From NCBI GenBank assembly GCA_021432605.1, contig MU271148.1:1495362-1559361 (forward strand): DNA of 64,000 nt, written 5' to 3'. Below are positions 26,668 to 37,433 of this stretch, piece after piece (positions within the stretch are counted from its first letter, which is position 1; each line of letters starts with the position of its first letter). A program made the translations under genes and the position numbers. The notes beneath the pieces were generated by a model. The model did no database searches and had not been told where the DNA came from. It saw nothing but the letters and a program-made list of their open reading frames with translations. The DNA comes from Coniochaeta sp. PMI_546. Its lineage: Eukaryota > Ascomycota > Sordariomycetes > Coniochaetales > Coniochaetaceae.

Positions 26668-26681
26668 TCGGCCGGGTCCGA
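26668..26681. promoter_or_regulatory. TCGG-N6-CCGA palindrome (UaY/Ppr1-type site) upstream of allantoicase
   Basis: The sequence is TCGG, six bases (CCGGGT), then CCGA. It is a perfect match to the binding site known for the Aspergillus purine-pathway activator UaY and the related zinc-cluster factor Ppr1. It lies 213 bp upstream of the allantoicase ATG. The site is seen directly; its use by a UaY orthologue is inference. Confidence 0.7.
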
Positions 26682-26861
26682 GGTTGGACCTCGTCCAATG
26701 CAGTTCCCCGCGCTAATCAAAACGTAATAGCTAATAGCAACGCGGACAGATCAGGTAAAATGGGGCTCCGTCACGGCGTCGATTGTCCGACATCCCAATC
26801 GCGGAGCCACAGCGGCACCGGAGCTGTCGATATCCACATCTTGATGCCGTGCCGCCATTTC

Positions 26862-26872
26862 TTATCTTATCG
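26862..26872 (-). promoter_or_regulatory. Tandem GATA (HGATAR) pair upstream of allantoicase
   Basis: On the minus strand the sequence reads CGATAAGATAA, two overlapping HGATAR elements. AreA/NIT2 nitrogen regulators bind such sites, with preference for closely spaced pairs. It is about 410 bp upstream of the allantoicase start. Presence is certain; function is inferred from the target gene. Confidence 0.55.
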
Positions 26873-28039
26873 TCGACAAGGAGACAGACAGCGGCCCTAC
26901 CACTGCCAACACTGCTTACCTGTACACTGCAAAGAGAATTGACTAAATCGACTTGGTATTGTGCAAAGCACTATGTTGCTGCTACACCTGACCGTGTCCT
27001 CCAGCTCATGTAAGTGTGTAAAACATAACTCGACCATGTGCTTTGTTTCTGGCTCAACAACCTCCTGCTACCTGCGCAAAGCTACTGCTGATCATGGCAT
27101 GCAAAGATTGTTGCTTCATAGCCCTAAGCCACTGACCGTCCCATTGCACCGTTTGTCCTCTGTGGCATCCAAGATCTAAACAAACAATCTCACAGATGGG
27201 GCAAAACCGGCTTTTCCTGGTGTGGCAGCTCATATACGTGCATCGAAGGAGAAGATCCGGTCTAAGGGGAAGAAAATAATGGCCATGGTGATGTGGGATC
27301 GTCATACTCCTGGCGTTGCCTAAGTGATCATTTCCCAATCTCGTACTCTTGCCCTGTTTCGTAGTTATTCTCCTTTTACCCCCTCAACGCGTCCATGCTG
27401 TTGATTGAGTCGAGCATCGAACTCCATATCATGGCCACAGCCACTACTCTTTACTCAACCGCCACCGTAGCGCTTGTGGGTATATTTCATGAGTACCAAA
27501 CTGTCTGTGAGATATCACTTCTGAGATGTCACGGGGCAGTGGGCACTGGCTGACATACTCCTTGTTCTTTTTACTGCAAAGACTCATTTACACTCAGGTC
27601 CAAGCCTTGTTTTGCGCGTAAGACTTGGCTAAGGTAGGCATCTTAAGCAGTACCAGTTGTGAATGGCATGTGCATTTTGATGAACCGTGTTGCTTCCCCT
27701 GGCTTGCCGTGAGAGAAGCGGTGACCATTGTGAAGCATTGACGATACATCATAGATTGTTGTGAGAGGGAGGAAAGAGCCGGCGTGAGGTTGGTCGCTGA
27801 CTGTCTTTCTCGAGTGCAAGTGTGAATGGATCATCGAGAGACGAGGGAGCTCCTTCTCCGTATCACTCAACTCTTCCGACGATGAACAGTCATCCTCTAA
27901 GGGCAGTACAGGAGGACTTCTCCCTCTCGTACAGCCAATACCATCCTCTATCACCATTGCGGCCCTGACCTTCAACCTCCTCGTTTGTCCTATACAACAC
28001 AACATATATCTAGCATGTATTGATCTAGGTCCCAGTACA

Positions 28040-29311
28040 ATGGAAGTTATGGAAGCGACAGCGTCGGGGCAGCCGGTCCTGACCGACATGATCGGTGCCA
28101 ATAATTCAGCTGACCGTCGGGAGGGCAACACGTTTAGATCAGACCAAACTCGCAGAGACTCCTTGCCAGACATTTGGCTCTACCCACAGGCATTGGAGTA
28201 CGAGCTGAAGGGCATCACTGATCTCTCCGAGGAAACCATTCGCCAAACCTTGGCGGTGGCGTGGGAGTACACACGATGCGTGATACCAGTCTACACCAAC
28301 TGGAATCGCTACCTCGCCTTTATCCGGGTCATAATCGTCGGCATAGTTGCCGAATTCAACGGCACGCTCGTCGATATCTCGGCCAGTGACACGGTCCTTG
28401 GCTACGATCTGAACGAACTCTTCGACGTCCTCTTTCTGGGAACCCCTGGCCACGACGACATGGCACGCGATTATCGGACTTTCATCCTCACCACTGCAGA
28501 GAAAACCAGCAACAGACAAGACTCTGAACTTTTCCGTCGCTATGTAAATGCCCTAGCAGAGTCTCCCAAGACATGGTTCCGCCTTCGGGACGCCGACGCC
28601 ATCGTGCGCTTCTCGCTCGCAGCGGCACTCGCATGCAACGACATTGTCGACATCTGGTTCACCGAAGAGCAACTCCAGATCCTAGGGGAAATCGGCTGCA
28701 CGCTGTACGACGCGGTGGCGTTCTACAAGCACCGCGCCGAGGGCGAGACCAACGACACCTTCGCCTACGTCCACCCGTCCCAGCGCGAGGAGGCCTATCG
28801 TCGTGCTCGCGAGGTCCTCTGGGCCCTGGATGTCGCGTGGGCGGAGTCCCCAAACCACCTGCCTGTCGTCAACTTCATACGCCCCTTCGGCGGCCCGATC
28901 CACATGATGATGGGACGGTACCGTTTCGTGGAGGAGGGTTTGAGGATCGGAAAGCCAGAGACGGAGGACGTGATCACGCAGACGCGCCAACATTTCAAGC
29001 TCTGGAATCGCGTCGACTTGAGACGAGAGCACAGGGCTGATGAGACGAGCTATCGTGAGGCTATCAGGCAGAGTGATAGACTTCTGTTCGGCGGCCTGGC
29101 AGATCTGCTGCAGCGGCAAGAGCCGGGGAGGAAGCGGTGCTCTCGCTGCCGCTACCGGATGTCGTATGGTGCTGAGAGACTTGGGCAGTTTGGCGGCGTT
29201 GAGCTCTGTGATGAGTGCAGAGAGGGCTGGCGAGTCTATATCGAGTCCCTTCGGCAGCGAGCCGCCGCAGCTTTCCCCGAGCTTCGTTGCACACAATTAC
29301 GGATCGATTGA
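28040..29311 (+). CDS. ABA3-family sesquiterpene cyclase-like protein (alpha-ionylideneethane synthase family)
   Basis: A single-exon protein of 423 aa. It resembles, from memory of the family, Botrytis ABA3 and related fungal proteins that cyclise farnesyl diphosphate to alpha-ionylideneethane, the first step of fungal abscisic acid synthesis. Visible blocks are AWEYTRCVIPVYTNWNRY, GYDLNELFDVLFLGTPGHDDMAR, ELFRRYVNAL, ALACNDIVDIWFTEEQLQIL, YKHRAEGET and FGGPIHMMMGRYRFVEE. The C-terminus holds a zinc-ribbon-like CxxC pair (Cys367, 370, 390, 393) around GGVELCDEC. There is no classic DDxxD or NSE motif of ordinary terpene synthases. It is convergent with the split F-box-like gene, and no P450 or short-chain dehydrogenase lies nearby, so the product may differ from abscisic acid. 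The family call rests on recalled motifs without a search. Alternatively it is a sister family of unknown chemistry. Confidence 0.65.
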   Translation: MEVMEATASGQPVLTDMIGANNSADRREGNTFRSDQTRRDSLPDIWLYPQALEYELKGITDLSEETIRQTLAVAWEYTRCVIPVYTNWNRYLAFIRVIIVGIVAEFNGTLVDISASDTVLGYDLNELFDVLFLGTPGHDDMARDYRTFILTTAEKTSNRQDSELFRRYVNALAESPKTWFRLRDADAIVRFSLAAALACNDIVDIWFTEEQLQILGEIGCTLYDAVAFYKHRAEGETNDTFAYVHPSQREEAYRRAREVLWALDVAWAESPNHLPVVNFIRPFGGPIHMMMGRYRFVEEGLRIGKPETEDVITQTRQHFKLWNRVDLRREHRADETSYREAIRQSDRLLFGGLADLLQRQEPGRKRCSRCRYRMSYGAERLGQFGGVELCDECREGWRVYIESLRQRAAAAFPELRCTQLRID

Positions 29312-29384
29312 CAAGGGGCAGATTGGGAAGGTAGTAGGTAGAAGAGAATCAAGTCGACTGAACCTCCCAAATTGCCCCTTCGGC

Positions 29385-30916
29385 CTAGAATAACGTGTCT
29401 CTAGGATCGTCGTCCCAGAACTCCGCCCACAGCCGTTGTAGCACCTCCTTGGCGTTCTTGCCCCCGACGTTTTCCAGTGTTGCGGCATCCCAGAAGACAT
29501 ATCCAATCTTCCGCATGTCGTCCGACGTATACCAGCCATACAAGTTGCTGTACGTACCCGCCCATATGATGACCCAACCTAGCGGTGGAGCGTCCGGATC
29601 ACTATCCCCGCGGAAAGGGAGTGGCGCTCGTTCTTCTTGCATGCGGTCTCGCTCAGAGGGATGTTCATGGCGCCGAATGGTTTGTTGTGTTTCGCCTAGG
29701 ATGCCCTCCAGCGCATTGAAGGGGATATACGAGCTGGTTATACAACGCTGCATCACGGTGACAAGCTCTTCGTGATATTTTATCTCGAAGAGAACCTTAC
29801 GTAGCATGGCTAGACCACGAAGCACAGTCCCTTCTAAAAAGCTTCCTCGATCTGTTTCTCAAGCATCAGAAGTGATAGCGAGTCGTAGTTAGAGATGTGC
29901 TGAAGGGGAAGGATATGCCTACTTGAAATTGAGAGGTCAAAAGCCCCATCGGGGGTGGGAGGGCGTCCTTGGTCATCGAATTTGGGATTGTCAGGGTGTA
30001 GGTCCCAACGGATATCGTTGAAAATGTGGTCATATGTGTCCTCGGCAAACTGGTAGAAAGAGTAGAGCTCTTCCCTCTCCCAGGGCTCCAAGATCTCCAA
30101 GAAAGCTTGCACGTTGTCTTCTCGCCATAGCCTGATGTCCTTGTCATCAGAATCACCAAGGTGGCATAGCATTTGGAAGCGATATATCGCCCGAGTGAAT
30201 CGCGTCAATTCCGTGTTGGTAAGACTGTTGGTAACCGCTGGCTTGTCAAGGTTCGGTCCTGGAGCCTTGTGTAAGTTTTGAAGGATCCAGCGAACGAAGG
30301 ATTCTGTCATGGGTTCCACGTAGCGGAAGTAAAAGGCCGCCATGCTTATGGCCTTGTCCTGTGAGAGGCGATCTACGAGTAATAGCCGTCGACCCGCCGT
30401 GCTCTCGGAGTACGACCTGAGAAATCCAGTGATGTTTCGGTTCTTGTTTCCGACTTGAGTCGCGAACAGGTTGACAGCGTAGGCATCAACCGTCACACTA
30501 CCTAGTGTCTCTTCCAGACACCGGCAAAGAAGATACCTCCTGTCATGGAAGTACTGCTGATAAAAGGTTGGTGAGGCGCGAACCAGCATTTTTAGCTGTG
30601 GAAGTCCTAGAACGGACAGGATATGGCGCCGAACCTCAGGCGGAAGACCCTCAAGCCCGTTGCTGCAATACGATTCCCAGTGCCCCATGTTGACTGATTC
30701 GACTGAGACATCCGTCTCTTTTCCGGGTTCAGTGTCTAATTCTTTGGCCACTGGTATGGATTTAGTATCCGGCGTTGGCGAGTCTGTTGTGTTTCTTGAG
30801 CCTTTGCAAGCCACGGCGAAATGCTCAAAATCTGCGATCTGTCCATCCATCTTGAATAAGAAATTGTAATACCCTTCAAGAGAACGACAATAAATACAGT
30901 CAAATGCGCAGGTCAC
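29385..30916 (-). pseudogene. F-box-like fungal protein, split by one frameshift
   Basis: Two adjacent minus-strand frames form one gene. The first (30916-29834, 360 aa) begins with a Cys-rich MTCAFDCIYC head and has an F-box-like stretch (LEGLPPEVRRHILSVLGLPQ) near residues 95-140. The second (29825-29385) holds the C-terminal block PPLGWVIIWAGTYSNLYGWY, common in lineage-specific fungal F-box-like proteins. The break sits at a run of five A on the + strand (29836-29840). One extra base there would make the frame read through QIEEAF into EGTVLRGLAMLRKV. No phase-restoring intron was found. It may be a recent inactivation or a homopolymer sequencing error. F-box proteins recruit substrates to SCF ubiquitin ligases; the target is unknown. 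Confidence 0.65.
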
Positions 30917-31908
30917 TTGAAACCGAGGCGTCGTAAGGCATACCTAAGGATATTTATTTTGTTCCCCCGATTGATGCAGTGATGAGGCTGTGTAGGCCAA
31001 TAAGATGACTCCGCAGCGACCATCCTCGTTACTCACGTGCTATGACAATGTTGGACATATTTTTACAGCCATCATGTGGCCTAAACTAAGGTATGCAATC
31101 ACATCCATTCCCTCCATGTCTTCTGTTCTAGCCTTACGTGCCTAATGTACCTCAAAGGGTACTTTAATCGGGTGCACAAGAGACGGTTCTACGTCACACG
31201 ATGACTCACCTGTCTCCTGTTCAACGGTAAAGCGCACACAGCCATGGCACTTGAATTCCTGGATGCCACTTGGCCGCACAATTACACGGGAGCCAATGAG
31301 CGTTCAGTTTTAGCATATATACCTCCCTTGCGCTCTAACAAAACTGACAATGAAATCTAACATATTCCATGATGATGGCACTTCAGAGATCCAATCAAAT
31401 TAGGATGCTTCTCTCCGAATTGAGGTGACTACCGTTCCTTACCCACTACGAAATCTGTCTCTAGTCTAGATGCCGCATCATGTATCGGCGAGGAAACCTT
31501 TCGGGTCGTGGCCACCACTGCCTACCAGACACGGTCGCAACACACCAGAATAAAATGTAATCAAGTCTACATCACTTCACAATGAGCGACCAAAAAACGG
31601 AAGAATTTACGGTATCACCTACGTGAATATTGTATAGATCCCTCCCAAACAACCAAGACTAGGTAGCATCATACGAGAACTGCACGGTAGGCACAACGCA
31701 ACCCAATCAACAACTATTCGCTCTCATGATCACAAGCATTTTGATTCTGCGCAATCACTACCATTGCTTCACCATCCACAGACTTCTAATGAATGAAACG
31801 TGTCAAATGAACACCATTGAACAAACATCTCGGCACACGTTCATGGTGATGCACCCTGTAGCACATGAACGCAACCCACCAACTAACTCTCAACGTCTCA
31901 ACTCCCAC
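30917..31908. other. Intergenic region, AT-richer (1 kb)
   Basis: No gene is seen. The sequence is more AT-rich than the housekeeping blocks. It contains the promoter side of the F-box-like gene and the 3' flank of the secreted-protein gene. Confidence 0.45.
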
Positions 31909-32235
31909 CTAGTTCGTAGCGCACGCACACTCGCACGTATCCCAGCCCGGTGCGCAGTCAAAGTCGTTGACAATGTTTGAGCTGATTGTCTCCGGGCAGC
32001 AATTCCGGCCGGCGCTCGTGTCCTTGCACTTCTGGTAGCATTTGCCGCTCCAGCTCGTCTTGCAGCCGCCGCCCTGCCAGGCTATAGCGGTGCGGTAAGC
32101 GCACGCACGCTTGTCGATTTCGGTGTCAGCGATGGCAGCTCGGACCTCGACTTTGGTGTTGTCGATGGGTGTCACGGCTGCCGTTGCGCCTAGGGCGAGG
32201 CTGGCAATGATGAGGATGGTGGCTGTGAGCTGCAT
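31909..32235 (-). CDS. Small secreted cysteine-rich protein (effector-like)
   Basis: A 108-aa single-exon protein. Residues 1-20 (MQLTATILIIASLALGATAA) form a clear signal peptide. A short acidic propeptide follows and ends at Asp-Lys-Arg (about residue 43), a Kex2-type cleavage site. The predicted mature domain of about 65 residues has 10 cysteines in a C-C-C-C-CC-C-C-C-C pattern, enough for five disulfides. Small size, processing site and an AT-richer, gene-poor setting are typical of fungal effectors or antimicrobial-like peptides. I do not recognise the family. The start codon has an AAAC context and is the only plausible Met ahead of the signal peptide. Confidence 0.7.
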   Translation of the reverse strand: MQLTATILIIASLALGATAAVTPIDNTKVEVRAAIADTEIDKRACAYRTAIAWQGGGCKTSWSGKCYQKCKDTSAGRNCCPETISSNIVNDFDCAPGWDTCECACATN

Positions 32236-33249
32236 GTTTATGCTCTTGATGTTTTAAATGAGATATATTTGGTCGTCGTTAGATACTTTGAGTTAATAAT
32301 GATTGTTTCCTTGGCGGTGGAAAGGATTGAGATGAGTATGAGCTTCTTATAACTTACAGCTATCATACGTACCTTAGTTTAGACACCCGGTTCAACCTTT
32401 TCCGATGCTTACCTCGGTGAGTTTTTGGTACGACATGGACTAAAATCGGATACCACCCACGCTGACGAGGCGGAAGTCGTTGCCAATGACAGCTTGCTGC
32501 GTTCCATGCTATTGCAACTCTAAAGACCATTCAGTGTCGATGTCACCGCTTGAGTAGTACTGAGGATACGTTCTGTGGCCGAGAGAGGAAGGTCAATCTA
32601 GGAGCTGAAGCCTTAATGCCACTACGGCTTACATCTACCTACAGCGACGCGTCAACAGCTCAATGCTACGTGTTTGACGGTCTACCCCGGAGGAAAAGAC
32701 ATCCGAGAGATATCGACTCTTACACAACTCGTGTTGGACAGAGCTTTCATTTGTGGATAACCAGCTATTCTTACCTTTAAAGCAGAGCGAACGGGATTTC
32801 AAGTGTCCCGGTGTTTTAAGGGGATGTCCAGACCATATAAGCAGCCTATGAAGCATCTCTAAGTATTCTAGCAGAAACGAGAATGCGTAGTGCTCAAACA
32901 TCATACGCCGCTTACACGCCATGTGAGTTACGAATGCCAATTTCGAATAATGTGAGGCTTGCCAACCCCTTTCTTAAGCTTGGTAGGATGAGCTGGAGTT
33001 TCAGCTCATCTTAAAGACATGTGAAGGTGATATCCAAGCATGTAGCTCTTCATATTGGTTGTATTCATATGTGGTGTGTTTGAGCTTTGCCGTTCTGAGC
33101 TACAGTTCTCAACGGCGAGTATATTATACGTCTCGCTTAAGAAGTGGGTGACCATTAACCGCATGTATTGGTCTTCACCACGAGCCGGTCGTGATACTTT
33201 ATATGCCTAAAGAACTAAACGTTCGCTTATCACTCAGTATATATAATAT
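32236..33249. other. Intergenic region, AT-rich
   Basis: This holds the promoter of the secreted-protein gene and about 900 bp with no supportable gene. A minus frame at 32635-32940 has no recognisable domain. Confidence 0.4.
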
Positions 33250-34141
33250 CAAAATGAAAAGGGCAGCCATGGCATCTCTCATATGCATTTGTAGCAATCC
33301 ACGACCACAAGCCCCCCACAGTTCCCGGTCTTTGTCTATGCGTTTCACGTATTCTCTGTTCTCATTCCTAGTAGAGTTATCATCTAGATCATTGTCGAGA
33401 CCCTTGACGAGGCTATCAACTAGTCTAGCAAAGTTCTCTACACGAACATCACATGAGCTGCGGTGAACGATAGTTCCCAGCTGGGATGAAGTGCGGCGTA
33501 CTAAACCTCAATGATGCGTCACAACTTCCACAGCTCGCCTATCGAAGACGATTGTTTCAGCGGATTTGACAGACTTGGACTACCTCCTCTAGCCTAAACT
33601 CAGGGCCAAGGGCGGTATCTACCAAGCTGTCAAGGTAGCAGTTCTCGATACAATAGTCTACGAAGTTATGCTGATTCTGTCAACCATTTCGAGGCATATG
33701 CGAGTCGAGACGATGACACCTGGCAAGCCAACATTGGCCACGAACCAATACCGTTGGGCTCATATTCATATACAAGGTCTACCACACGGCTGAGATCTAG
33801 GTCGGTAAGGCCTGCGGTGGTTCTCAGGTAATGGACAGTGCAGCCACTTTGATGGCTGAAGCGCTACCCTACACCACAGAAAGGTGGAAACTGACATCAT
33901 AGTCATGCTGCCGGGTATCGAACTCAACGCCAGTCACCTAGAGGATGCTCTCGATAGCAATATACGCTCTTACCACACGCTCCGGTTTGTCCCGGCGTTC
34001 ATCTACGGTAACGTTGGTAGGATCGCCTTTCCCGGTCGCCCGTACATCAATGCGGAGCTTTTCCTTATGTTTTGCATATCTACTAAGATCAGTCCGGTTC
34101 CCACCTTCTGCTATTTTGGGGAAGATGTCGGCCTTCCGCAC
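33250..34141 (-). pseudogene. Decayed coding relic of unknown family
   Basis: Several stretches read on the minus strand look coding, with hydrophobic/charged periodicity and few rare combinations, but lie in different frames or are separated by stops. Examples are about 34141-33938 (a Lys/Arg/Asp-rich block), about 33800-33670 and 33660-33550 (containing DYCIENCYLDSLVDTALG), and 33470-33250 (containing NFARLVDSLVKGLDNDL). No family was recognised. It may be a degraded lineage-specific gene, or several unrelated fragments. Confidence 0.3.
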
Positions 34142-36000
34142 CTAAAAGAGCGTCTGTCGGGGAATATGCTACGATGACTGCGGCGAGAGTGGCAGGTCGC
34201 GCCAATGTGACAGGGGAGTCGGTGGATCGACAAGCTTTGTGCCGCTGATGCTATGTCGGCAGTGGCTTGGGGAATTGTGAAGGGGGTAGTGGACAGCGTA
34301 TAACCCTGCATGGAGGCCGTGGACCATTGTTTGGCCCGGGGACGCGGGCGAGGACCGGACATCGAAACGAGCGCGAGGACAACCCCATATCTGCGAGACG
34401 GGATATGAGTCAAAGATGATCTTGAAAGAAGCGATACATACCTTAGATGAGTCTCGACCCCATGGTCCCCCACAACGCTGTGAGCGAAAAGGGCGTTAGC
34501 TTGCCCCCTGACTGGCTTAGAGATCCTGAAGCACATCCCGTCATCCGGCCGTTAAGGGGCAAGGGATCCTCCCGAAATCGCCCTTGTGTAACTTCCCCGC
34601 ATCCCGCTAGCAGCGTCTCTTCCAATTGTACGGAGCTCGGCCTTTTTATAGCGACAAACATGAAGCTATCCCCATATGTGGAGCAGAGTCTACCTGCGCG
34701 CGGGCAGCTTCCCCGCATTCCTGCGGTTGGCAGGAGCAAAGATGCGATGGGGTTCATTCTCGCTCCAACGGAACCTTTGGATCGGCGACAGGCCTTTGCT
34801 GCGTATCGTAGTACACGTACACTAGACCAGTTGTGCAGTGAAACATGCAGTCCCTAGTCTACGTGTTAGACTTGAGTCTAATCCTCAGATCCCTGACATC
34901 TGTGACGGAGGATGAAGCACTTTCTGGCACTCTCTGGTTCTGCCTGCGATAAGATCAAAGAGTCTCCACTCCACCTTGGATCTTGAATCTGATGCGGACA
35001 GGCCCGATAAGCTCGAAAGACGGGAGTGAAGCGCATGATTTTTCTGGCGACGGCCTAGAGCATGGGCCACGGCAGCCGCTTCTGATTGGTGAGCTGTCGC
35101 CATGGAGTTCGCCGTTACAGCGGCGTTGTTCCTCAAAAAGTCATGAGATTTATCGTGGCGCCAGCGATCCAGGCTCTTTTCAGTCTTGCAAAACTTCCCA
35201 ATTTGTATTGCAATGGGAACTCCGGCTTCCGTCTTGCAGCCATGTCGAGCGGAAAGCTTCAATCGAAGCCGACACAGCTTGTACATAGTAGGATTGTCGA
35301 ATGCATCCTGTTGTCTCGACACTCTGAACCCCTCTAACTAGATGGATTACCCCAATATTTTCCCCTCATTTCACACTAGACTGCAGGTGACGAAGCTGTC
35401 TCAACTTCCACAAGCCCGAGAGAGCGGTGCTAAGAGGATTCTTGGGGAAGATCGTCTCAAACTGCCGAAAGTCTATACCAAGGTAGCTCAATACCTTAGC
35501 TTTTTGATCGATCGAAGGTTGAGGTTTGCGCAGACCAGACCAGATCGGCCGTTGACCCTGTGAGGAGCGAGCGGAGCCGGACGAAAGGTGCTGCAGCGTC
35601 GTGTCGTCAGGAGCGAGTCGAGAATCAGATCATACGTTTTCCCACTACTGCAGAACTCGACCCGCACCACCGCATCACCAGACATTCTTGCCATCAAGCT
35701 TGGTCCATCACACAACCAACACGATTCCATTGCGGGCCGATGTTGTTAGCTTCGCGGAAACTGTGACTTCCTCCATCCATGATGATTCCTGCTAGTCTCG
35801 CAGTCGAGTGTCGAGCAAACATGTATTTAAGCCTTGGCTGCTCTTGCAGACCTCATCTCTTCCGTCCTCTCGTCAATACAGCATCTAGATTCCTCAGACA
35901 AGAGTTCTACTCCTAAAACATCATCAATTGGGATATACACGTATCCCAAAAGTTCAAATTGAATCAAAACACAAATAGCACCACCAAACTCATCATCACA
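34142..36000. other. Intergenic region before alcohol dehydrogenase
   Basis: No supportable gene in about 1.85 kb. A 145-codon minus frame at 34885-35322 lacks recognisable motifs. The last 200 bp before 36001 are CT-rich with CAATACAGC-type leader sequence, fitting the ADH promoter and leader. Confidence 0.45.
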
Positions 36001-37147
36001 ATGGCACCACCAGAGATTCCATCTGAGCAATGGGCCCAGGTCGTCGAGAAGACTGGCTGTAAGTCATTTCCCACCTCATCGATCACACTACCAACCAGAC
36101 CAGGGGAACCTACACAAGTACTAACACAAGACCCGCCTTCCAGCCCTCGTCTACAAGCGCATCCCCGTCCAAAAACCCGGCCCTGACGAAGTCCTGATCA
36201 ACGTCAAGTACTCGGGCGTCTGCCACACAGACCTGCACGCCATGATGGGCGACTGGCCCCTGGCGACCAAGCTGCCCCTTGTCGGCGGCCACGAGGGCGC
36301 CGGCGTCGTCGTCGCCAAGGGCGAGCTGGTCGGCGACGACCTCAACATCGGCGACTACGCCGGCATCAAGTGGCTCAACGGCAGCTGCCTGGCCTGCTCC
36401 TTCTGCCGGCAGGCCGACGAGCCCCTGTGCGGCAAGGCCCTGCTGTCGGGCTACACCGTCGACGGCAGCTTCCAGGAGTACGCCATCGCCAAGGCCGCGC
36501 ACGTGGCGCACATCCCCAAGACCGCGAACCTGGAGGAGATCGCCCCCGTGCTGTGCGCGGGCATCACCGTGTACAAGGGCCTGAAAGAGAGCGGCGCCCG
36601 GCCCGGGCAGTGGGTCGCCATCGTCGGCGCCGGCGGCGGTCTGGGCAGCATGGCGCTGCAGTACGCCAAGGCCATGGGCCTGCGGACCGTCGCCATCGAC
36701 GGCGGCGAGGAGAAGGGCGCCAGCTGCAAGGCGCTGGGCGCGAGCGCCTATGTCGACTTCCTGACGAGCAAGGACATCGTTGCCGACGTCAAGGCCGCCA
36801 CCCCCGACGGCGAGGGCCCGCACGCCGTGCTCCTCCTGGCCGTGAGCGAGAAGCCCTTCCAGCAGGCCACGGAGTACGTCCGCTCCAGGGGCGCCGTGGT
36901 GTGCATCGGCCTGCCGGCGAATGCCTTCCTCAAGGCGCCCGTGTTCGACACCGTGATCAGGATGATCCAGATCAAGGGCAGCTATGTTGGCAACAGGCAG
37001 GATACGTGGGAGGCGCTGGACTTCTACTCGCGCGGGCTGATCAAGGTGCCGTTCAAGACCGTGGGTCTGAGCGAGCTTTCGAATGTCTATGGCTTGATGA
37101 AGGAGGGCAAGATTGTGGGAAGGTATGTGGTTGATTGCAGCCGCTAA
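36001..37147 (+). CDS. Zinc-dependent alcohol dehydrogenase (ADH1-like)
   Basis: Interconverts ethanol and acetaldehyde with NAD. It is 353 aa in two exons, 36001-36058 and 36144-37147. The 85-nt intron (GTAAGT, branch ACTAAC, CAG) joins VEKTG to SLVYKRIPV. Catalytic zinc ligands sit in [16 protein letters not shown] and the LCAG cysteine. The structural zinc lobe is [16 protein letters not shown]. The Rossmann motif GAGGGLG is followed by AIDGG, whose acidic residue favours NAD over NADP. No targeting sequence is visible, so it is probably cytosolic. Codon use is extremely GC3-biased, which suggests strong expression. Length matches the yeast ADH1 class. Confidence 0.95.
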
Positions 37148-37433
37148 ACCGGGACTGGCAGGTTTCGTGGTCCCAACAAAAGCAAAGGTGTACAGGGTGG
37201 TGGCATGGTAAACTTATTCGGGTGGCGGGAGTTCAGAATGGTCTGCTGTACTTTTCATGTCTTTTACGAGTAACGGGCGATGATATTGCGGAGCTGGTGT
37301 TCTCTCAGGATGATCTTACCAGAAATCAAAATCTGAGATGTTTCTTGTGACAACACTGTCTCACAGGACTCATTTATGTTGCATCATGCTTGCTGTCTCA
37401 TTGATCCAACAGTGCATCAGGGAGCTATCGCAG

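Larger units (their letters stand above)
26456..28039. other. Intergenic region between allantoicase and the ABA3-like gene
   Basis: About 1.6 kb between divergent genes. Apart from the two promoter elements listed separately I see no gene. Short frames such as 27643-28173 on the minus strand overlap the start of the next gene and look like chance. Confidence 0.5.

Noticed and set aside
28040-32235. A secondary-metabolite cluster around the ABA3-like gene
   Set aside because: No P450, oxidoreductase, transporter or cluster regulator lies near it. The neighbours are an F-box-like gene and a small secreted protein.
36110-36823. 237-codon minus frame opposite alcohol dehydrogenase
   Set aside because: Antisense shadow produced by GC3 bias. 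Composition (Ala/Gly/Val/Asp) and lack of motifs match the expected complement of ADH codons.
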